This document shows, piece after piece, positions 15,213 through 24,524 of a stretch of DNA of 64,000 nt (positions within the stretch are counted from its first letter, which is position 1; the number at the start of each line of letters is the position of its first letter). The notes under the pieces were generated by a model. The model had not been told where the DNA came from. It saw only the letters and a list, made by a program, of their open reading frames with translations, and searched no databases. The position numbers and the translations under genes are program-made. Source of the stretch: Croceicoccus sediminis (GTDB lineage: Bacteria > Pseudomonadota > Alphaproteobacteria > Sphingomonadales > Sphingomonadaceae). The DNA lies in the NCBI RefSeq assembly GCF_007570835.1, contig NZ_SUNC01000002.1, positions 62,001 through 126,000 on the forward strand, given 5' to 3'.

Positions 15213-15576
15213 ATTCGGTTTCTGCATTTTCAAGCACTTGCCATTCTGCAATGCCTACACGGTAGGGGCCGAGATAAACATTTGTTATACTTTGTTATAA
15301 TTCGCCTTCCGTCCAAAAGAGCGACAATCGAGCCTATATAAGTCCTCCGCAGGTTAGCAAGACGTAACGACAGTGTGACTGCACTATATCTGACAAGTGC
15401 TGCATTGCAGCAACTTGCAGCGGTGAATCGTTTCCTACTCACGACAAAGCGATGAATTTCGCAGGAAACGTCCGTTTGCATCAATTTTGCGGCGGCAATG
15501 CCCTTTCACAGTTTGCAAAAATACTTCAAGGGGCTCCGAAATTCAGCAATGCGCTCATTGCGAAGAGGACAGATCA
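15213..15576. other. Divergent intergenic region between kpsF and the capsule export operon
   Basis: 364 nt, noticeably more AT-rich than its surroundings. It holds a tandem direct repeat TTTGTTATA (15281-15289 and 15291-15299) that forms two extended -10-like elements for rightward transcription. I see no persuasive small gene; the frame open from about 15487 joins the next gene but lacks similarity before 15577. Confidence 0.5.
15281..15301 (+). promoter_or_regulatory. Candidate tandem extended -10 promoters for the export operon
   Basis: TGTTATACT (TATACT at 15286-15291) and TGTTATAAT (TATAAT at 15296-15301) each match the extended -10 form TGn-TATAAT and are 10 bp apart. No good -35 element accompanies them. 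They would give a leader of about 270 nt before the gene at 15577. Sequence matches are direct; promoter activity is inferred. Confidence 0.35.
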
Positions 15577-16464
15577 TTGTTTGAAAAGGCCGTCATTCAC
15601 CTCGGCGCGCACAAGACAGGTACGACGTTCTTTCAGGACTGGTTGCGGATCAATCGACAAACGTTGCTTGAGAACGATATCGCCAGTCCCGCACGCACGT
15701 TGATCCAACCGTTCAGCAAAGAGGCCATGGCGCATATCAAGAGCGATATGGACGCGGAGATTCCGGGCCTTTTCAGGAAAATGGTGCTCGGCCATGTCTC
15801 GAAAAAGCTGAACGCCTCGCTGCTGATACTCAGCGACGAGGATCTGCTCGGTCTGCCAAACCTTGCAAGGACCAAGAGCTTCTATCCCCATGCGGGTCGG
15901 GTCGTCGCCGCGCTAGGCAAGTCGATCCCAGCACAGCGGCGGCTCTGGCTGTTCACCATCCGTGACATCGCCTCTTTCGTTCAGAGCTCTTATATCCAGT
16001 TACTCAAAATGGGCTCGTCCATGAAGATCGAGAGATATCTCTCGCGCTTCGATGCGAGGACGCTAGATTGGGATAGGACCGTCGGCGCCATCCTGGATGC
16101 GATGCCAGCCGGCGACCGGCTGGCCGTTTGCATTTATGATGGCCGAAATACCAATGTCAGGCTGCACGAACAGATCGAGAGCTTCTTGGGTCCCACGCCC
16201 ATGCCGCTGACGCCGGAAGGCCTTTCGAACCCTGGTTACAACGAAAAGGGGATCGCGCTGGCTCGCGCGGCAAACCTCGCGCTTGCCGAAACGCGCGACC
16301 GACGCAAGGTTCGCAAGTTCATCGAAGAGCATTTCTCCGTCGGAGAGGGGGAAACGCGGCCGCAACTTCTCTCGCCCGAACTGGAAGACGAATTGGAAAA
16401 GGCCACGGCAAGAAGTGTGGAGAACATTCGTCTGCGGCAGGACGAGAGGATGATCGTCATCTGA
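15577..16464 (+). CDS. Sulfotransferase-like P-loop protein of the capsule operon
   Basis: About 295 residues from a TTG at 15577, which has a GAGGA site 7 nt upstream; the frame is open earlier but without similarity. The N terminus FEKAVIHLGAHKTGTTFF is the 5'-phosphosulfate loop typical of PAPS-dependent sulfotransferases and their bacterial relatives. A later segment, WLFTIRDIASFVQSSYIQLL, resembles the 3'-phosphate binding part (arginine and serine). The stop overlaps the kpsM start (TGATG), so it is cotranscribed with the exporter. I infer sulfation of the capsule. Other P-loop transferase functions cannot be excluded. Confidence 0.65.
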   Translation: MFEKAVIHLGAHKTGTTFFQDWLRINRQTLLENDIASPARTLIQPFSKEAMAHIKSDMDAEIPGLFRKMVLGHVSKKLNASLLILSDEDLLGLPNLARTKSFYPHAGRVVAALGKSIPAQRRLWLFTIRDIASFVQSSYIQLLKMGSSMKIERYLSRFDARTLDWDRTVGAILDAMPAGDRLAVCIYDGRNTNVRLHEQIESFLGPTPMPLTPEGLSNPGYNEKGIALARAANLALAETRDRRKVRKFIEEHFSVGEGETRPQLLSPELEDELEKATARSVENIRLRQDERMIVI

Positions 16465-17249
16465 TGGCGAGCCGACGCACTCCTCTCCAAGTCACCCTTT
16501 CCGTCTGGAAGGCGCTGTTGCTGCGCGAAGCGCTCACGCGTCTTTTCAGCCAGCGCGCTTCGTGGTTCTGGCTGGTCGCCGAACCGATGGCCCACATCGC
16601 GATCATGAGCGTCCTGTTCACGGTGATCCGCCAGCGCACCGTCGGCAATATGGACGCAGAGCTATGGCTTGTGCTGGGCCTCACAGGTTTCTTCCTGTTT
16701 CGGCGCGCCGCAATTCAAGGCGGGGCGGGCATCTCGTCGAACAGGTCGCTATTCGTCTATCGCCAGATCACGCCTGTCGATGCCGTGCTCGTCCGGTCCG
16801 TAATCGAATTGCTGGTCATGGTGCTGGTCATGATCATTGCCTTCACGGCGCTCCTCATGTTCGGTATCGACATAACCCCGTACGATCCGATCGGGGCTGT
16901 TGTCGCGTTTCTCGGGCTATGGTTTCTAGGCGTGGGTTTCGGCCTGATTTTGTCGGTGGCTGCGGAACTCGTTCCCGAACTCGGTTCCGTCATCAAGATG
17001 ATGATGCGGCCGGTTTATCTGCTATCGGGTGTGATCATCCCGCTCTCGGCCATTCCGGAACCATACCGTTCGTACCTTATGTACAACCCAGTTTCAAACG
17101 GGCTTGAAGCGATGCGCGCCGCGTTTTCTGAATTCTACCACGAAGTCCCGTCGACCAGCCTAAGCTATGTCTACATCTGCGCGTTGTTCATGATCGTGGT
17201 CGGGCTGATGGGACATCGCGTGTTCCGTAGGGAGATCATCGCCAAATGA
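16464..17249 (+). CDS. kpsM: Capsule ABC transporter permease
   Basis: A 261-residue ABC-2 type inner-membrane permease with six hydrophobic segments. The family pattern RFSQRASWFWLVAEP-like (here ALTRLFSQRASWFWLVAEPM) near the N terminus and MRPVYLLSGVIIPLSAIPEP before the last helices are characteristic of KpsM/Wzm. With KpsT it moves the finished lipid-linked capsule across the inner membrane. The start overlaps the preceding gene's stop and its end overlaps the kpsT start (ATGA at 17246-17249), so expression is tightly coupled. Confidence 0.92.
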   Translation: MASRRTPLQVTLSVWKALLLREALTRLFSQRASWFWLVAEPMAHIAIMSVLFTVIRQRTVGNMDAELWLVLGLTGFFLFRRAAIQGGAGISSNRSLFVYRQITPVDAVLVRSVIELLVMVLVMIIAFTALLMFGIDITPYDPIGAVVAFLGLWFLGVGFGLILSVAAELVPELGSVIKMMMRPVYLLSGVIIPLSAIPEPYRSYLMYNPVSNGLEAMRAAFSEFYHEVPSTSLSYVYICALFMIVVGLMGHRVFRREIIAK

Positions 17250-17938
17250 TCGTCGCCGAAAATGTATTCAAACGCTACCGGCTCGACCACGGCGTCGGGG
17301 ACTGGGTGCTGAAGGACGCCAATTTCAAGATTCCTCGGGGAGTGAACGTCGGCCTTGTCGGCAAGAATGGCGCCGGCAAGTCGACCTTGCTCAGGATGAT
17401 AGCCGGTGTTGACGAACCGACGCGAGGGTCGATTACACGCGACTGCTCGGTGTCATGGCCAATGGGCATCGGCAGCGGCTTGCAAGGATCGCTGACAGGA
17501 CGACAAAACATGAGATTTGTCGCCCGGATTTACGACCGGGCAGACGACATGGACGAAATCGCGGCCTTCCTCGAGGATTTCAGCGAACTCGGCAAGGCCT
17601 TGGACGAGCCGGTAAAGACCTACTCGACAGGCATGCGCGCCAGATTGCAGTTCGGTCTTTCGCTGGCGTTCAGGTTCGATGTTTATATCTCGGACGAAAT
17701 GACCGCCGTCGGGGACAAACCTTTTCGGCAGAAGGCAAAGGCCGAATTCAAGAAGATGGTGGATCGCGGCAGTCTCATAATGGTGAGTCACGGAGAAAGG
17801 ACTCTGAAGGATTTCTGTGAGGCGGGTATTCTCCTGCATGAGGGAAAAGCCTACTGGTTCGACAAATTGAGCGACGCGCTCAAGGAATATCATAAGGGCA
17901 TCGGCATTGCGGCCAAACGCCGCAAAGCCGTACGGTGA
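17246..17938 (+). CDS. kpsT: Capsule ABC transporter ATP-binding protein
   Basis: A 230-residue ATPase. Walker A is GKNGAGKST (residues about 39-47), the signature region is TYSTGMRARLQFGLSLAF and Walker B is VYISDEMTAVGD; the switch histidine is in IMVSHGERT. These are the forms found in KpsT rather than in O-antigen Wzt, and there is no C-terminal carbohydrate-binding extension, agreeing with a capsule of the KpsMT type. It follows kpsM with a 4-nt overlap and precedes kpsE by 7 nt. Confidence 0.93.
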   Translation: MIVAENVFKRYRLDHGVGDWVLKDANFKIPRGVNVGLVGKNGAGKSTLLRMIAGVDEPTRGSITRDCSVSWPMGIGSGLQGSLTGRQNMRFVARIYDRADDMDEIAAFLEDFSELGKALDEPVKTYSTGMRARLQFGLSLAFRFDVYISDEMTAVGDKPFRQKAKAEFKKMVDRGSLIMVSHGERTLKDFCEAGILLHEGKAYWFDKLSDALKEYHKGIGIAAKRRKAVR

Positions 17939-17945
17939 CGGGACA

Positions 17946-19163
17946 ATGAGGCAATTAACTGACGGCTCCCACGAGGGCGTGTCGAGCGCGTCGACAACCG
18001 ATGGCGTTGAAGCCGGAGCCACGTCGTCCGTTGGCGGGCAGTCATGGCAGCCGCGGATGCGCTCGATGGCGATCGCCCTGCGCAAGAGGGCACGGTCAGC
18101 GCCCATCCTTTCGCTGGCGGTCATTCTGTGCGCACTTGCGGCAATCTACTGGTTGTTCATCGCAACGCCCAGGTATGTGTCCGAATCACATATCATCGTG
18201 CAGAACACCGACCTTTCCAACAGCGGGCCGACCGATCTGGCCAGCGCTCTGATCGACGGGGCCGGCGGCAACAGTGCGGATCAGCTGCTCTTGCGCGACT
18301 ATCTCCTTTCGGTCGGCATGATGCAGAAGCTGGAGGACGAACTCGACATTCGTGAGCATTGGTCGCAGAGCTGGATCGATCCGATTTCTCGTCTCTGGTT
18401 CGGCTATACCGACGAGGATCTCTACGAATACTACCTCGATCGTATCACGGTGGAGTACGATGAATACGACGGCGTCATCGTAATTACGGCCGAAGCCTTC
18501 GATGCTGAGACCGCGCATGCGATAACGTCGACTATGGTTCGCGATGGCGGAGAATTCATGAACCGGATGGCGCAGGACCTAGCGCTTGAGCAAGTCCGTT
18601 TCCTCGAAACGCAGGTTGAGCGGCTGGGCGACCGTGCCATGGCCGAACGGCAGGCGGTCACGAGCTACCAGAACCGGAACGGACTCGTCTCGCCCGAGCA
18701 ATCGGCACAAGCTCTTACCGCGATCATCGCGCAGCTCGAAAGGCAGCGTTCGGAACTCAAGATCGAACTGTCGTCGATGGGCGCATATCTTGTCAGCGAC
18801 CATCCCTCGCTGGTCGAAATCCGTCAGCAGATCGCCGCCATCGACAGCCAGATCGCGCAGGAACGTCGAAGGCTGTCGGGGGGCGAACAGCTGAACACGA
18901 AGGTAGAGCAGTTTCAGCAGCTTCAGCTGAAGGCAGAATTTGCTCAGAACCTCTATCAGAACGCCCTCACCGCACTCGAAAAGGGCCGGATCGAAGGCGG
19001 AAGGACCATCAAGGCCATGTCGGTGATCCAGCCGCCAACCCTTCCCGAAGAGCCGACGCGTCCTTCGCGATTCTACAATACCGCGCTCTTCATCTTGGTC
19101 GTCGTCATGCTCGCCGGCCTGTTCCATCTGGTCGTCGCGATCGTGCGCGATCACAAGGATTGA
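17946..19163 (+). CDS. kpsE: Capsule export inner-membrane adaptor (PCP family)
   Basis: A 405-residue protein with two membrane anchors (about residues 52-72 and 380-400) flanking a long periplasmic part rich in coiled coil (about residues 200-340). The C-terminal segment ERGRIEGGRTIKAMSVIQPP-like region followed by LPEEPTRPSRFYN is the family hallmark before the last helix. It links the KpsMT pump to the outer-membrane channel. The first about 38 residues are cytosolic and low in complexity. I start at the ATG at 17946; a TTG at 17907 inside kpsT is in frame but less likely. Confidence 0.9.
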   Translation: MRQLTDGSHEGVSSASTTDGVEAGATSSVGGQSWQPRMRSMAIALRKRARSAPILSLAVILCALAAIYWLFIATPRYVSESHIIVQNTDLSNSGPTDLASALIDGAGGNSADQLLLRDYLLSVGMMQKLEDELDIREHWSQSWIDPISRLWFGYTDEDLYEYYLDRITVEYDEYDGVIVITAEAFDAETAHAITSTMVRDGGEFMNRMAQDLALEQVRFLETQVERLGDRAMAERQAVTSYQNRNGLVSPEQSAQALTAIIAQLERQRSELKIELSSMGAYLVSDHPSLVEIRQQIAAIDSQIAQERRRLSGGEQLNTKVEQFQQLQLKAEFAQNLYQNALTALEKGRIEGGRTIKAMSVIQPPTLPEEPTRPSRFYNTALFILVVVMLAGLFHLVVAIVRDHKD

Positions 19164-19167
19164 TACG

Positions 19168-21009
19168 ATGTCCGTCTTTCGAAAGCTCGCCAGTTTCCTC
19201 CTGCTGATTGCCGCAGCGTCGATCAGTCTGTCCGGCGTGACAGCGTCGCCCGCGCTCGCACAGTTCAGTCAGACCGACGACGATGATGATGGCGACCAGA
19301 ATGAGACAACCAGCGATGGTAGTCGCGTCCAGGCGAACAGTGACAGCCAGAGCGGATCCGATCGGTCATCCTCGCCGCGCCGCAACACCCCGCAAAGCCA
19401 GAACAGATCGGCCGGCGGCAGCGACCCGCGCTCAGTCGACACCGTAGTTGCCACGATTCCGGAGCCGCAGGCCCGCGACTATGCCAAAAACGAGGAAAGC
19501 GACGTTTTCGGCGCCCAGCTTTTCACCGGAGCATTTGCGGCGCAGGCACCGGCCGCTTTCAATCCCGACTATACCCTGCAGGTCGGCGACCGGATCCAGG
19601 TCCGCCTTTGGGGTGCCTACAACTTCCAGTCCGTCCTGACGGTCGATGAAAACGGAAATATTTTCCTGCCCAATGTCGGTCCGGTGAACGTGTTGGGCGT
19701 ACGCAACGCTGTCCTGCAAACACTTGTCGAGCAGGCCGTGCGTACGACGTTTAGATCCAATGTCTTCGTCTACGCCCGCCTCGCCGCGGCCCAACCGGTG
19801 CGTGTCTTCGTCGGCGGTTTCGTCAATCGACCGGGCGCCTATGCCGGGACCAGCCTCGATACTGTGCTTCACTACGTCGATCTTGCTGGCGGCGTAGATC
19901 CTCGGCGGGGATCGTTCATCAACATCTTGGTCAAGCGTGGTGACAATGTTCGGGCGAACATCGATCTTTACGACTTTCTGCTGCGCGGAAACATGCCTCA
20001 GGTCCAGTTTGCCGATGGCGACGTTATCTTCGTGCAGTCGCGCGGACCGACCGTGCGCGTGCAAGGCCTAGCTGACAACGCGAACGTCTTCGAATTCGAG
20101 GGCGATTCTATTACCGTGATGGAGCTTGGCAGGATGGCCAAGCCCGATCCCTATGCGACCAACGTGCGCGTCACGCGGTCGCAGGGCGAGGTGCGCAACG
20201 TGGAATATTACTCGCTTCTCGATGCCCCCAAGATAGAACTTTACGATGGCGACTCCGTGGAGTTCACCGCCGATAAGCGGCAGGGTTCAATCACCGTCCG
20301 GGTACAGGGCGAACACGACAGCCGGCAGGAATACGTCCTTCCCTATGGATCGAAACTGGGCGACGTGCTGTCGCAAATCGAACTGACGCCACTCTCGAAC
20401 ATCGAGAATCTGGCACTCTATCGCAAGAGCGTCAGGGAACGTCAGAAGCGGCTTCTCGACACGTCGCTCGATGCGCTGGAAGAAGCGGCGCTGACCGCGC
20501 GTTCCGGCACCAGCCAGGAAAGTAGTCTTCGCACGGAAGAAGCCACCCGTCTGCTGGAGTGGGTCCAGCGCGCCCGAGATATTGTGCCGCGCGGGCAGGT
20601 CGTCATCGCCAACAGTCCGGACCGCAACGATCTGATCCTAGAAAACGGCGACATCCTGACCGTCCCGGCAAAGGATGGCATTATCGTCGTGTCCGGTGCG
20701 GTGCGGTTCCCCAATGCAGTCGCTTTCGATCCGAAAATGAAGATCGAGGACTATGCAGCATTGTCAGGCGGATTCTCGCCCAACGCCGACAAGAACCGGA
20801 TCCTCGTCCTGCGTCAGGACGGCAGCTTCGGGACCGGCGATGATAACAGCAACATGCTGGATTTTGGAACCTACAAGAAGCCCTTGGAAGAAGGCGACGA
20901 GATTTTGGTAATGCCCAAGGTCAACTCCGCGAATCGTCAGATCTTCAAGGAGATCACAGAGATACTCTACCAAATCGCAGTCGGTGCTGGCGTCGTGCTT
21001 CGATTGTAA
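19168..21009 (+). CDS. kpsD: Capsule export outer-membrane channel (OPX family, Wza/KpsD-like)
   Basis: A 613-residue periplasmic/outer-membrane protein. Signal peptide about residues 1-31, cleaved after SPALA; no lipobox is present, unlike Wza. A low-complexity Asp/Ser/Arg-rich linker (about 32-110) precedes the polysaccharide export domain (YTLQVGDRIQVRLWGAYNFQ; about 130-215). Several SLBB-type beta-grasp repeats follow (VRVFVGGFVNRPGAYAG; VRVQGLADNANVF; IIVVSGAVRFPNAVAF). It completes the cell-envelope-spanning path with KpsMTE and starts 4 nt after kpsE. Confidence 0.92.
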   Translation: MSVFRKLASFLLLIAAASISLSGVTASPALAQFSQTDDDDDGDQNETTSDGSRVQANSDSQSGSDRSSSPRRNTPQSQNRSAGGSDPRSVDTVVATIPEPQARDYAKNEESDVFGAQLFTGAFAAQAPAAFNPDYTLQVGDRIQVRLWGAYNFQSVLTVDENGNIFLPNVGPVNVLGVRNAVLQTLVEQAVRTTFRSNVFVYARLAAAQPVRVFVGGFVNRPGAYAGTSLDTVLHYVDLAGGVDPRRGSFINILVKRGDNVRANIDLYDFLLRGNMPQVQFADGDVIFVQSRGPTVRVQGLADNANVFEFEGDSITVMELGRMAKPDPYATNVRVTRSQGEVRNVEYYSLLDAPKIELYDGDSVEFTADKRQGSITVRVQGEHDSRQEYVLPYGSKLGDVLSQIELTPLSNIENLALYRKSVRERQKRLLDTSLDALEEAALTARSGTSQESSLRTEEATRLLEWVQRARDIVPRGQVVIANSPDRNDLILENGDILTVPAKDGIIVVSGAVRFPNAVAFDPKMKIEDYAALSGGFSPNADKNRILVLRQDGSFGTGDDNSNMLDFGTYKKPLEEGDEILVMPKVNSANRQIFKEITEILYQIAVGAGVVLRL

Positions 21010-21037
21010 GCCGATGCTGGCCTAGAATGACCCAACG

Positions 21038-23098
21038 TCACCGATTCTTGAGCAGGATCGCCAGCTTTCGAGCCTGGCGCCGCAGATAACCTGCGCCCAA
21101 TTTCTCGAACGAACCGTCGGCCTGCATCCTGGCTTTTGTACGCAGGATGCGGGCGACCGTCGCTGCGCAGGTGGTATAGCCGCGCAGTTCCGGATCCCAA
21201 TATAAAGGATAGCGAAGGAGAGTTCCTGCCACAAGTTCGTCCAGACCGAGCTTCCGCTCCCGGCGGGAGAGCACTTCGCCTGCGACGACCCTGTCTTCGG
21301 TAAGGCCCCAACCTGCATAGAACGGCTGGCCATAAGTCACGACACGCTTGCCGCGTAGCAGCGCGTCGAATCCGCTCAACGAAGTCATCGTGTGCACGAC
21401 ATCGCAGGCAGCGATGCAAGCGGCGATCGACAGGCCGGTTTCGACGACATCGGCTAAGACCGCAGTTTCACCCACGACGATGCGGCCCTTTCTGTTTCTA
21501 GCCAGCACGTCGGGATGAGGCTTGTATACCAAGAATGCCTCGGGGTGCGCATTGCGCGCGGCACGCAGCAGATCCGCATTGCGGCGGATCGTGGTACAAC
21601 CGAACCGGATCGACGCATCGTCCTCGACCTGCCCGGGTACTAGGACGATCTCGCGCCCTTCGCTTTCCCAGCGCGGCTTTGACCAGCGCTCCATGTTGTA
21701 TTTCGTGATGCCGTTCTCGACTATCGTGCGCCGCAGCTGCGCCGCCTCGGCCAGCTCCGCCGGCGAGAAGACGGTCGTAGCGAGTATGTCCTCAAGTTCG
21801 GAAGGAAATCGAGGATCGAAATAAAGGCCCTTGCGATCGACGACGATCGACAGGGGCGCGATCAGGTCCGAGCCCAGACCGACCGAGCGAATGAAGCCAT
21901 CTTCCATGCGCGCGACATTTGCGCCGCTGTTTTCCGCGAGGGCGACAAGGGCCGCGGGCGGCTCGGTGCCCCACCACAGAAGCAGGTCACTTTCCCGCGG
22001 ATTCATGCGGCCTGCCGCCTTTACGTCGGATACGAAACAAACAGCATCGCGCCTCAGTCCCAGCAGAGGGCGCAGATTGCCCTGCTTCCACCTCCGAAAT
22101 CCGACCCCGATGACGCGGCCATCAAAATTCTTACCGTGCAAGTTCGATTCGACCGAGCGCTGCAGTTCGATCCACCGGATCACGTCGAAGATCGTGCCGA
22201 GTTCGCGCGTCTCCGGGTTCAGATAGCGCGAGTAGTGAAAGTAGGCGGCCGCAAAAAGCTCGTCCGTCGTGCGGCTTCGTGTCCGCCTGTCGCACGCGTT
22301 TCGGTCATCCGTCGCACCCCAGCCCGCATACCAAGGCATGCCGAAGCACGTAACCGCCTTCCCGGCAAGCAATGCTTCGAAACCGAGCGTCGACGTCACG
22401 ACATAGACACGATCCATCTGGGTGAGCAGGTCGTAAGGAGCCACGGGTTGGCTGAGCAGGATCGTGCGTTCGTCCGCGTCTCCTGCGCAGAAATGCCCAC
22501 CCTTGGCGCCGGACGCGGTCACCGGATGAGTCTTCACATAAATGGTCGCACCGGGATTTTCCGCACGCGCCGCAGAGAGCATCTCCCGAAACGTACCCGC
22601 GCTCGCCCCACCGAGCGCGATACTGAGATCGCCTCCCGTCTGGTCTACGACGAGCACGCGCTTGCTGTCATTGTCGCGCAGCGTTCCCTCGGCAAGAGGC
22701 GGGGCGTTGTTGTACTTGCTGATGCCTTTTGAGACGATGAGCGCCTTTGCCCTCGCGACCTCTTCATGCATTCCCGAAAGAACGTCGGTCGGCGACTGGA
22801 GCAAGGTTTCGAGTGTGCTTGGACGGGTGCAATCGTAATAGATTCCCATACGGTCAACGATGATCGAAAGCGGCGGGAAATCCGGCCCGGCACCCCACGA
22901 CCTCACAAAACCGTCTTCGAGGAAGAGTGCTTCGCCGCCCGCCACTCGCGCCTTTTCCGCCGCGCGCCGGCCTGATGGCTTGGCGCCCCACCCCACCCAG
23001 GTCTCGCCATCCACCTGAGAAATGTCCCCACCGAGCATGGTCTTCAAATGCGGGACTCGAGCGATACCTCTGGACGTAAAATTGAGCTTGTCTAACAT
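21038..23098 (-). CDS. kpsC: Capsule beta-Kdo transferase KpsC
   Basis: About 686 residues with two homologous halves, each a retaining beta-Kdo transferase domain that extends the poly-Kdo linker on the lipid begun by KpsS. N half: FLEDGFVRSWGAGPDFPPLS, YYDCTRPSTLE, VKTHPV, WYAGWGATDDR. C half: MEDGFIRSVGLGSDLIAPLS, YFDPRFPSELE, YKPHPDV, FYAGWGLTEDR. The paired EDGFxRS and YAGWG motifs show the duplication directly. I use the ATG at 23098, matching the KpsC N terminus; an ATG at 23140 would add 14 residues. It is convergent with kpsD. Confidence 0.94.
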   Translation of the reverse strand: MLDKLNFTSRGIARVPHLKTMLGGDISQVDGETWVGWGAKPSGRRAAEKARVAGGEALFLEDGFVRSWGAGPDFPPLSIIVDRMGIYYDCTRPSTLETLLQSPTDVLSGMHEEVARAKALIVSKGISKYNNAPPLAEGTLRDNDSKRVLVVDQTGGDLSIALGGASAGTFREMLSAARAENPGATIYVKTHPVTASGAKGGHFCAGDADERTILLSQPVAPYDLLTQMDRVYVVTSTLGFEALLAGKAVTCFGMPWYAGWGATDDRNACDRRTRSRTTDELFAAAYFHYSRYLNPETRELGTIFDVIRWIELQRSVESNLHGKNFDGRVIGVGFRRWKQGNLRPLLGLRRDAVCFVSDVKAAGRMNPRESDLLLWWGTEPPAALVALAENSGANVARMEDGFIRSVGLGSDLIAPLSIVVDRKGLYFDPRFPSELEDILATTVFSPAELAEAAQLRRTIVENGITKYNMERWSKPRWESEGREIVLVPGQVEDDASIRFGCTTIRRNADLLRAARNAHPEAFLVYKPHPDVLARNRKGRIVVGETAVLADVVETGLSIAACIAACDVVHTMTSLSGFDALLRGKRVVTYGQPFYAGWGLTEDRVVAGEVLSRRERKLGLDELVAGTLLRYPLYWDPELRGYTTCAATVARILRTKARMQADGSFEKLGAGYLRRQARKLAILLKNR

Positions 23099-23392
23099 CC
23101 CAAAGTTCGCTCTCGCACTCCTAGCCAGTCGCAAGCACATGACTGAGCGCTTCGCTTAGGCGCGACTTTGACCAGTTTCAACAACACCTGACGGAAAGGT
23201 TGGGGCCGGATATGCGATGTGATCTTCAGCCCTATCCGCAATACGGTGGCGACACGTAAATCCAGCTCCACGAATGTGCGCATCGGAAGAAATGCCGAGA
23301 CGTCTGGATCGTTCGACTCTATTCGCTTAGGAAAGCCCCTCGCTGACAAGGCACGCACTTCGCAGAAATAAAGTGAAAGTTCAGAAAGCTCT

Positions 23393-24514
23393 ATGACCAA
23401 ACGCGCACTCATAACCGGCATCACGGGTCAGGACGGCTCCTATCTCGCCGAATTGCTCCTCGATAAGGGGTACGAGGTTCATGGCATCAAGCGGCGCGCG
23501 TCGCTGTTCAACACGCAGCGGATCGATCACATCTATCAGGACCCGCACGAACCCAACCCCAAATTGCAGCTGCACTATGGCGATCTGACCGACAGTTCGA
23601 ACCTGACAAGGATCATCCAAGAGGTTCAGCCGGACGAAATCTACAACTTGGGTGCGCAATCGCACGTGGCAGTAAGCTTCGAATCGCCCGAATATACAGC
23701 CGACGTGGACGCCATGGGTACCCTGCGGCTTCTGGAAGCTGTCCGCTTTCTCGGACTTGAGAAGAAAACGCGCTTCTACCAAGCTTCAACATCCGAACTC
23801 TACGGGCTGGTTCAGGAAACGCCGCAGCGGGAAGCCACTCCTTTCTACCCGCGTTCGCCCTATGCGGTCGCCAAACTTTACGCCTACTGGATAGCCGTCA
23901 ACTACCGCGAGGCCTACGGTATGTATGCCTGCAACGGCATCCTGTTCAATCATGAGAGCCCCCGCCGAGGCGAAACTTTCGTGACGAGGAAAATCACGCG
24001 CGGCCTTGCGAACATCAGCCAGGGTCTCGAAGACTGTCTCTACATGGGCAACATGGATGCGCTGCGCGACTGGGGTCATGCAAAAGACTATGTCCGCATG
24101 CAGTGGATGATGCTGCAGCAGGACAAGCCCGAAGACTTCGTGATCGCAACCGGCAAGCAATACTCCGTCCGCGAGTTCATCCGCTGGTCGGCTGAGGAAT
24201 TGGGTATCACCCTGCGGTTCGAGGGCGAAGGCATCGACGAAGTCGGTATCGCGGAAAAGGTGGGGACCGATATCCCCGTTTCAGTCAAGCCCGGCGACAC
24301 GATCGTAAGAGTGGATGCGCGCTACTTCCGCCCCGCCGAGGTCGAGACACTGCTTGGCGACCCGACCAAGGCGCGCGAACTCTTGGGCTGGGAGCCGGAA
24401 ATCACTGCACGCGAAATGTGCGCGGAAATGGTGGCGGCCGATCTAGAGGAAGCACGCCGCCACTCGTTCCTCAAGGAAAACGGCTTCGTCGTCCCGATAA
24501 GTTCGGAAAACTGA
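23393..24514 (+). CDS. gmd: GDP-mannose 4,6-dehydratase
   Basis: A 373-residue short-chain dehydrogenase converting GDP-D-mannose to GDP-4-keto-6-deoxymannose. The NADP loop is [17 protein letters not shown] near the N terminus, followed by [15 protein letters not shown], catalytic STSELYG and the [10 protein letters not shown] (YxxxK) motif, and [10 protein letters not shown]. Length is normal. fcl follows after 10 nt, so the pair makes GDP-L-fucose. The 294 nt upstream of the start (from 23099) separate it from divergent kpsC and contain no gene I can support; the ribosome-binding site is weak. Confidence 0.97.
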   Translation: MTKRALITGITGQDGSYLAELLLDKGYEVHGIKRRASLFNTQRIDHIYQDPHEPNPKLQLHYGDLTDSSNLTRIIQEVQPDEIYNLGAQSHVAVSFESPEYTADVDAMGTLRLLEAVRFLGLEKKTRFYQASTSELYGLVQETPQREATPFYPRSPYAVAKLYAYWIAVNYREAYGMYACNGILFNHESPRRGETFVTRKITRGLANISQGLEDCLYMGNMDALRDWGHAKDYVRMQWMMLQQDKPEDFVIATGKQYSVREFIRWSAEELGITLRFEGEGIDEVGIAEKVGTDIPVSVKPGDTIVRVDARYFRPAEVETLLGDPTKARELLGWEPEITAREMCAEMVAADLEEARRHSFLKENGFVVPISSEN

Positions 24515-24524
24515 GGGCAGGGCG

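Noticed and set aside
23092-23424. A 110-codon minus-strand frame between kpsC and gmd
   Set aside because: No family, no ribosome-binding site, overlaps the gmd start antisense and the likely promoter region.
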